NCBI GenBank assembly: GCA_023415075.1
Contig: JAEZLU010000259.1
Location: forward strand, 1 to 8,669
Direction: 5' to 3'
DNA from: Bacillota bacterium
GTDB taxonomy: Bacteria > Bacillota > Negativicutes > Sporomusales > UBA7701
Length of the DNA stretch: 8,669 nucleotides
Shown here: positions 6,453 to 8,669 of the stretch, piece after piece
Layout of the letters: the number at the start of each line of letters is the position of its first letter
Numbering within the stretch: the stretch's first letter is position 1
Position numbers and translations under genes: made by a program
Notes under the pieces: generated by a model
Databases searched by the model: none
Seen by the model: only the letters and a program-made list of their open reading frames with translations
Told to the model about the DNA's origin: nothing

Positions 6453-7358
6453 TTAGCAGACTTCCAGCTCGCCCGGCGAAATGATGAAACGGATGAAGCG
6501 CTTAGCGACGCTGGAGAGGTCGTTCTCCCGGTAGACGAGGTTATATTCGACCCGCGGGTCGATGTTGTCGATAGCGAGGGCCAGGATGGTGCCGTGACGT
6601 AGCTCCTTCTGAACGGTCAGCCGCAGGCCGATGGAGACCCCGTGGCCATTTTCCACCGCCGCCTTTATGGCGACCGAGCTGGAGATGGTGGTGCGCGGCT
6701 TGAGGTCGGCAAAACTGAGGCTGAGCGGTTTTAAGACTTCGTCGAGGATGTAGTGGAGTTCCGAGCCGTCTTCGCGCAGGATAAGCCGGTTCTTCATAAG
6801 CTCTTCGAGGGTTACGCTGGTCTTGGCCGACCAGTATTCATTTTTGGGGACGATAGCCACCAGTTCGTCGGTGAATACCGTTTTAGTTGTCAGGCCTTTG
6901 TAGCCCTTTACCGGACACTCGACGATGGCCAGGTCGACGTCTTTTTCGTACACCTTGGTGGCGACTTCCTGGAGATTATTGATCTCCAGGTTAATCTGAA
7001 GGTCCGGGTATTTGTCCTTGAAGGTCCAGATACCGCAGGCCAACGCGTGGCTACCGACAGTCGGCGTTGCGCCGATGACCAGCTTTTGGTTCTTTTCGTC
7101 GGCCATACCGGTAAGCTTGCGTTCAAGATCTTCATGCAGCTCCAGAATCTGTTTGGCGTAGTCGAACAGAACCGTACCGGCGGGGGTCAGGGAGACGCCG
7201 TGGGGGGTACGCTCGAAGAGTTTGATGCCGTAAAACTCTTCCATGGAGTGAATTTGGGCGCTGATGGCAGGCTGAGATATATGGAGCAGTTTGGCCGCTT
7301 TTGAAAAACTCTTGACGCGCGCTACCTGGCAAAACAGGTCAAATTGCCCAAGCTGCAT
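6453..7358 (-). CDS. LysR-family transcriptional regulator
   Basis: A 301-residue LysR-type regulator. Residues about 2-60 form the winged helix-turn-helix. The recognition part runs about 18-37 (FSKAAKLLHISQPAISAQI), followed by a wing ending at FERTPHGVSLTPAG. Residues about 88-295 form the periplasmic-binding-protein-like effector domain, starting near KLVIGATPTVG. The ligand is unknown, and LysR proteins usually act as tetramers and often regulate themselves and a divergent gene. The start is ATG 7358, 8 nt after GGAGG (reverse complement of 7367-7371). An in-frame TTG at 7373 overlaps that site and is rejected. The upstream neighbour on the other strand is yyaC, 229 bp away, and a dyad fitting a LysR operator lies between them. 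Confidence 0.95.
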   Translation of the reverse strand: MQLGQFDLFCQVARVKSFSKAAKLLHISQPAISAQIHSMEEFYGIKLFERTPHGVSLTPAGTVLFDYAKQILELHEDLERKLTGMADEKNQKLVIGATPTVGSHALACGIWTFKDKYPDLQINLEINNLQEVATKVYEKDVDLAIVECPVKGYKGLTTKTVFTDELVAIVPKNEYWSAKTSVTLEELMKNRLILREDGSELHYILDEVLKPLSLSFADLKPRTTISSSVAIKAAVENGHGVSIGLRLTVQKELRHGTILALAIDNIDPRVEYNLVYRENDLSSVAKRFIRFIISPGELEVC

Positions 7359-7387
7359 AGTATCAACCTCCAATGTAATCTGGCTAA

Positions 7388-7396
7388 ATTATAACA
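7388..7396 (-). promoter_or_regulatory. Extended -10 promoter of lysR
   Basis: Read on the minus strand, TGTTATAAT is a perfect TATAAT with a TGn extension (7396 to 7388). It predicts a start near 7381 and a leader of about 22 nt that contains the GGAGG site. The -35 region is weak. Confidence 0.65.
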
Positions 7397-7437
7397 CGAA
7401 TAATCGCTTGTGCCCCATATGCCGATCATTCGGGATA

Positions 7438-7456
7438 TTGCTTATGATATAAGCAA
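7438..7456. promoter_or_regulatory. Inverted repeat, probable LysR operator
   Basis: TTGCTTAT-GAT-ATAAGCAA is a perfect 8-bp inverted repeat around a 3-nt centre at 7447. That centre is about 66 bp upstream of the predicted lysR start site, the usual place of a LysR-type recognition site. It is AT-rich and dyad-symmetric like known sites, but the spacing is not a strict symmetric T-N11-A. The binding protein is inferred from position only. Confidence 0.55.
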
Positions 7457-7480
7457 ACAGTTATATCTGCGGACGAGAAG

Positions 7481-7519
7481 AAAGCAGCCTGGCCGTTTTG
7501 CGGCCACTGGCTGCTTTTT
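7481..7519 (+). terminator. Terminator-like hairpin in the lysR-yyaC intergenic region
   Basis: AAAGCAGCC (7481-7489) pairs with GGCTGCTTT (7509-7517), and inside it GGCCG (7491-7495) pairs with CGGCC (7501-7505), with a small asymmetric bulge and the loop TTTTG. The 3' arm runs into TTTTTC on the plus strand. It has the form of an intrinsic terminator but follows no plus-strand gene, because lysR is transcribed the other way. It may end a short leader RNA, act as an attenuator for yyaC, or block antisense transcription. Confidence 0.6.
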
Positions 7520-7587
7520 CGGCAAATATTGGCGGTGGCCCGCATAGAGATAGAAGAGAAGTGACGGCTGGCAAAGGGAGGGGAAAA

Positions 7588-8211
7588 ATGGTTAGGCCGT
7601 TCACCCGTAAACTAATTCTCAACCTGCGGGACGACGACCTGGGCGACAGGCTCACCCGATATCTTACTGGTCTCTTGGAAATACAGGAGGGATTCGTCAT
7701 GCGGCCGTTGGTTGCTCTGTGTATCGGCTCGGACCGTTATACAGGTGACGCCCTGGGCCCGCTCGTGGGGACCTATCTTGAGGAACGGGGCGCCTGCATC
7801 GTTTACGGCAGCCTCGACCGGCCGGTTCACGCCGGCAATCTGGTGGAAACCATCGGCCTGATCAAAACCTGCTATTTTCACCCGGTTATAATCGCCATTG
7901 ATGCCTGCCTGGGGAAAGCCAGTGAAATCGGCAACATCGAGGCCTGGGAAGGCGGCGTCGAGGCCGGGATTGCCGTCGGCAACCGCCTGCCATGTGTTGG
8001 CGATATATCAATTGTCGGCGTTGTCAACGCCGGCAGTCAACTGGGCTATCTCGACCTGCAGAGCACGCCGCTGTCGATTGTCGTCAAACTCAGCCGGGCC
8101 ATCGGCGACGCCGTGACCGGCGCTCTTTCCCGGTTGGCTGCGCGGGAAGCGGCAGCCGGGCTCTGCCTTCCCGGGTTAATGCGGGAAAAGCCTGTCCCAA
8201 ACAAGGTATAG
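7588..8211 (+). CDS. yyaC: Sporulation protein YyaC (DUF1256, HybD/GPR-like protease fold)
   Basis: A 207-residue protein, close to the roughly 205 residues of Bacillus subtilis YyaC. The conserved core starts at about residue 40 (LVALCIGSDRYTGDALGPLVG, with Asp49 and Asp54). It continues through YGSLDRPVHAGNL (73-85) and IIAIDACLG (101-109, Asp105) to VGDISIVGVVNAGS (137-150). The core resembles the hydrogenase-maturation/germination-protease fold, and the acidic residues would be its metal site. The protein is a spore-associated putative protease whose substrate is not established. The N-terminal 35 residues (RKLILNLRDDDLGDRL) are the usual variable lead-in. ATG 7588 has GGGAGGGG (7576-7583). 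Upstream in-frame starts lie inside the hairpin region and are rejected. Its 3' end overlaps a small minus-strand ORF by 36 bp. Confidence 0.93.
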   Translation: MVRPFTRKLILNLRDDDLGDRLTRYLTGLLEIQEGFVMRPLVALCIGSDRYTGDALGPLVGTYLEERGACIVYGSLDRPVHAGNLVETIGLIKTCYFHPVIIAIDACLGKASEIGNIEAWEGGVEAGIAVGNRLPCVGDISIVGVVNAGSQLGYLDLQSTPLSIVVKLSRAIGDAVTGALSRLAAREAAAGLCLPGLMREKPVPNKV

Positions 8212-8271
8212 GATGACAAGGCCGGCGGCGAAGAGTATGCCAAGATCACCGATATACCGTTCCATCTTCAT
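8176..8271 (-). CDS. Possible 31-residue single-pass membrane peptide
   Basis: This is an unrecognised small ORF. It encodes MKMERYIGDLG, then a hydrophobic stretch (ILFAAGLVILYLVW, residues 12-25), then DRLFPH and a TAA stop. It reads as one transmembrane helix with charged ends. AGGAG (reverse complement of 8276-8280) lies 4 nt before ATG 8271 and 10 nt before ATG 8265, so either could be the start. A TTGTCT/TATAAT promoter-like pair lies just upstream. The ORF is convergent with yyaC and overlaps its last 36 bp, and much of its hydrophobic part lies beyond yyaC, so it is not simply a shadow. Tiny membrane peptides are common in sporulating Firmicutes, but no homology is claimed. Confidence 0.45.
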   Translation of the reverse strand: MKMERYIGDLGILFAAGLVILYLVWDRLFPH

Positions 8272-8286
8272 CACTCTCCTGGTGCG

Positions 8287-8315
8287 ATTATACACTATTT
8301 ACCGTAGCCAGACAA
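8287..8315 (-). promoter_or_regulatory. Sigma-A-like promoter facing the small membrane ORF
   Basis: On the minus strand TTGTCT (8315-8310), a 17-nt spacer and a perfect TATAAT (8292-8287) form a good housekeeping-type promoter. The start would fall near 8280-8281, so the AGGAG ribosome binding site would lie at the very 5' end of the transcript. Confidence 0.55.
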
Positions 8316-8477
8316 ATATCTTCCCGGTCGGTGTTTAGTCGGCACCGGGCGACACCTTGGCCGGATTTGTTGGTTGGGGGAGCCTTTTTGCATAGTTCCG
8401 GCAGATAAAGGATATAAGCATTCATTACACCACCGCTGAAGAAAATAAACTCAAAATATAAACAGATGATAAAGGCT
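8293..8477. other. Intergenic DNA without a convincing gene
   Basis: Between the small ORF's promoter and the terminator at 8478 I see no supported gene. There is an imperfect inverted repeat, CCCGGT (8323-8328) with ACCGGG (8344-8349), with an alternative pairing CGGTG (8329-8333) with CACCG (8343-8347). It has no U tract. If yyaC is transcribed up to the terminator at 8478, this stretch is its long 3' untranslated region and would be antisense to the small membrane ORF. Confidence 0.4.
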
Positions 8478-8508
8478 GGTGGGCCGTTCACGGCCTGCCT
8501 GTTTTTTT
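8478..8508 (+). terminator. Intrinsic terminator between yyaC and sigK
   Basis: A 9-bp stem, GGTGGGCCG (8478-8486) with CGGCCTGCC (8491-8499, two G-U pairs), closes the loop TTCA and is followed by TG and seven T. It would end rightward transcripts from yyaC and insulate sigK. Confidence 0.85.
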
Positions 8509-8524
8509 CTGCCATCAGTTTACA

Positions 8525-8554
8525 GGCACACTTTGCCGCCTACCCCCATACAAT
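8525..8554 (+). promoter_or_regulatory. Sigma-E-like promoter of sigK
   Basis: The -10 CATACAAT (8547-8554) is a full match to the sigma-E consensus CATACAnT. Fourteen nt upstream is GGCACACT (8525-8532), which agrees with GTCATATT at 5 of 8 places. The start would be near 8561, about 28 nt before the sigK start codon. In B. subtilis sigK is transcribed by sigma-E in the mother cell, so element, spacing and downstream gene agree. Confidence 0.75.
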
Positions 8555-8588
8555 GAAGCAATAAACACGTAGCCGGGGGTGAAAGGTA

Positions 8589-8669
8589 TTGGTGTCTTTT
8601 TTTGCTATCATGGCGGCCGCCGTCGCCAAGGGCTTAACCCTGCTGATAGCCTATCTGACCAATAACACT
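8589..8669 (+). CDS. sigK: RNA polymerase sporulation sigma factor sigma-K, N-terminal 27 codons (partial)
   Basis: The frame runs open to the window end and gives the start of pro-sigma-K. Starting at TTG 8589 (GGGGGTGA at 8575-8582, 6 nt upstream), it begins MVSFFAIM and continues AAAVAKGLTLLIAYLTNN. Against the remembered B. subtilis pro-sigma-K start (MVTGVFAA...VVKELVFLV then SYVKNN) it aligns without gaps. Met1, Val2, Lys14, Leu16, Leu19, Tyr22, Asn25 and Asn26 coincide, and a hydrophobic 20-residue pro-segment precedes the cleavage place. The pro-segment holds the factor at the membrane until the SpoIVFB protease removes it, after which sigma-K directs late mother-cell genes. GTG 8592 is a possible alternative start. 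Whether the gene is intact beyond the window is unknown. Confidence 0.82.
   Translation, partial: MVSFFAIMAAAVAKGLTLLIAYLTNNT

Noticed and set aside
7524..7550. Sigma-E-like promoter for yyaC (AAATATT then CATAGAGA).
   Set aside because: The spacer is only 12 nt and the -10 lacks two conserved bases. It is possible but not good enough to annotate.
7498..7587. N-terminal extension of yyaC from a TTG inside the hairpin.
   Set aside because: There is no ribosome binding site, it overlaps a structured element, and ATG 7588 with GGGAGGGG gives the family length.
8288..8515. A 75-codon minus-strand ORF upstream of the small membrane ORF, with a shorter internal start near 8426.
   Set aside because: The ribosome binding site is absent or poor, its start overlaps the terminator hairpin, and the composition does not look protein-like.
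8467..8568. A 33-codon plus-strand ORF crossing the terminator and the sigK promoter.
   Set aside because: It would translate through the terminator hairpin and the sigma-E-like promoter and has no ribosome binding site.

Overview
The window looks like chromosome from an endospore-forming Firmicute with a fairly GC-rich genome, possibly in the Negativicutes or Clostridia. The evidence is a yyaC-type sporulation gene, the start of a pro-sigma-K gene behind a sigma-E-like promoter, a cyclic-di-AMP (ydaO/yuaA-class) riboswitch in front of a cell-wall hydrolase, strong GGAGG ribosome binding sites and many U-tailed intrinsic terminators. Taxonomy below phylum is inference. No mobile element, tRNA, rRNA or CRISPR array was seen.

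Layout. Positions 1-940 hold a c-di-AMP riboswitch, a secreted NlpC/P60 peptidoglycan hydrolase with an N-terminal peptidoglycan-binding domain, and a terminator. Positions 1068-4420 hold a tight three-gene operon: an ABC-exporter half-transporter, then the ATPase and permease of a Zn/Mn-type metal-uptake ABC system, with no substrate-binding protein gene beside them. The permease gene overlaps by 27 bp the end of a convergent short Na+/phosphate-symporter-family gene (4394-5314, minus). A divergent HD-domain phosphohydrolase gene (5444-6004) has an extended -10 promoter and a long terminator. A TusA/SirA-family gene (6109-6333) converges on a LysR-family regulator (6453-7358, minus), with a shared bidirectional terminator between them. 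The lysR-yyaC intergenic region (7359-7587) carries a likely LysR operator dyad, a lysR promoter and an unexplained terminator-like hairpin. yyaC (7588-8211) follows. A 31-codon membrane-peptide ORF lies on the minus strand (8176-8271) with its own promoter-like sequence. A strong terminator (8478-8508), a sigma-E-like promoter (8525-8554) and the first 27 codons of sigK (8589-8669) end the window.

How the genes work together. The riboswitch-hydrolase pair fits c-di-AMP control of wall remodelling. The metal-transport operon and the phosphate-family transporter are envelope housekeeping. yyaC and sigK form a sporulation segment, and sigK shows both a mother-cell promoter and a 20-residue pro-sequence of the Bacillus subtilis type. 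No wholly new multi-gene system is evident. The least explained items are the small membrane ORF, the hairpin between lysR and yyaC, and the riboswitch expression platform, which lacks a terminator and repeats the 3' strand of helix P1. Several start codons were moved to fit clear ribosome binding sites (exporter 1068, tusA-like 6109, lysR 7358, yyaC 7588).
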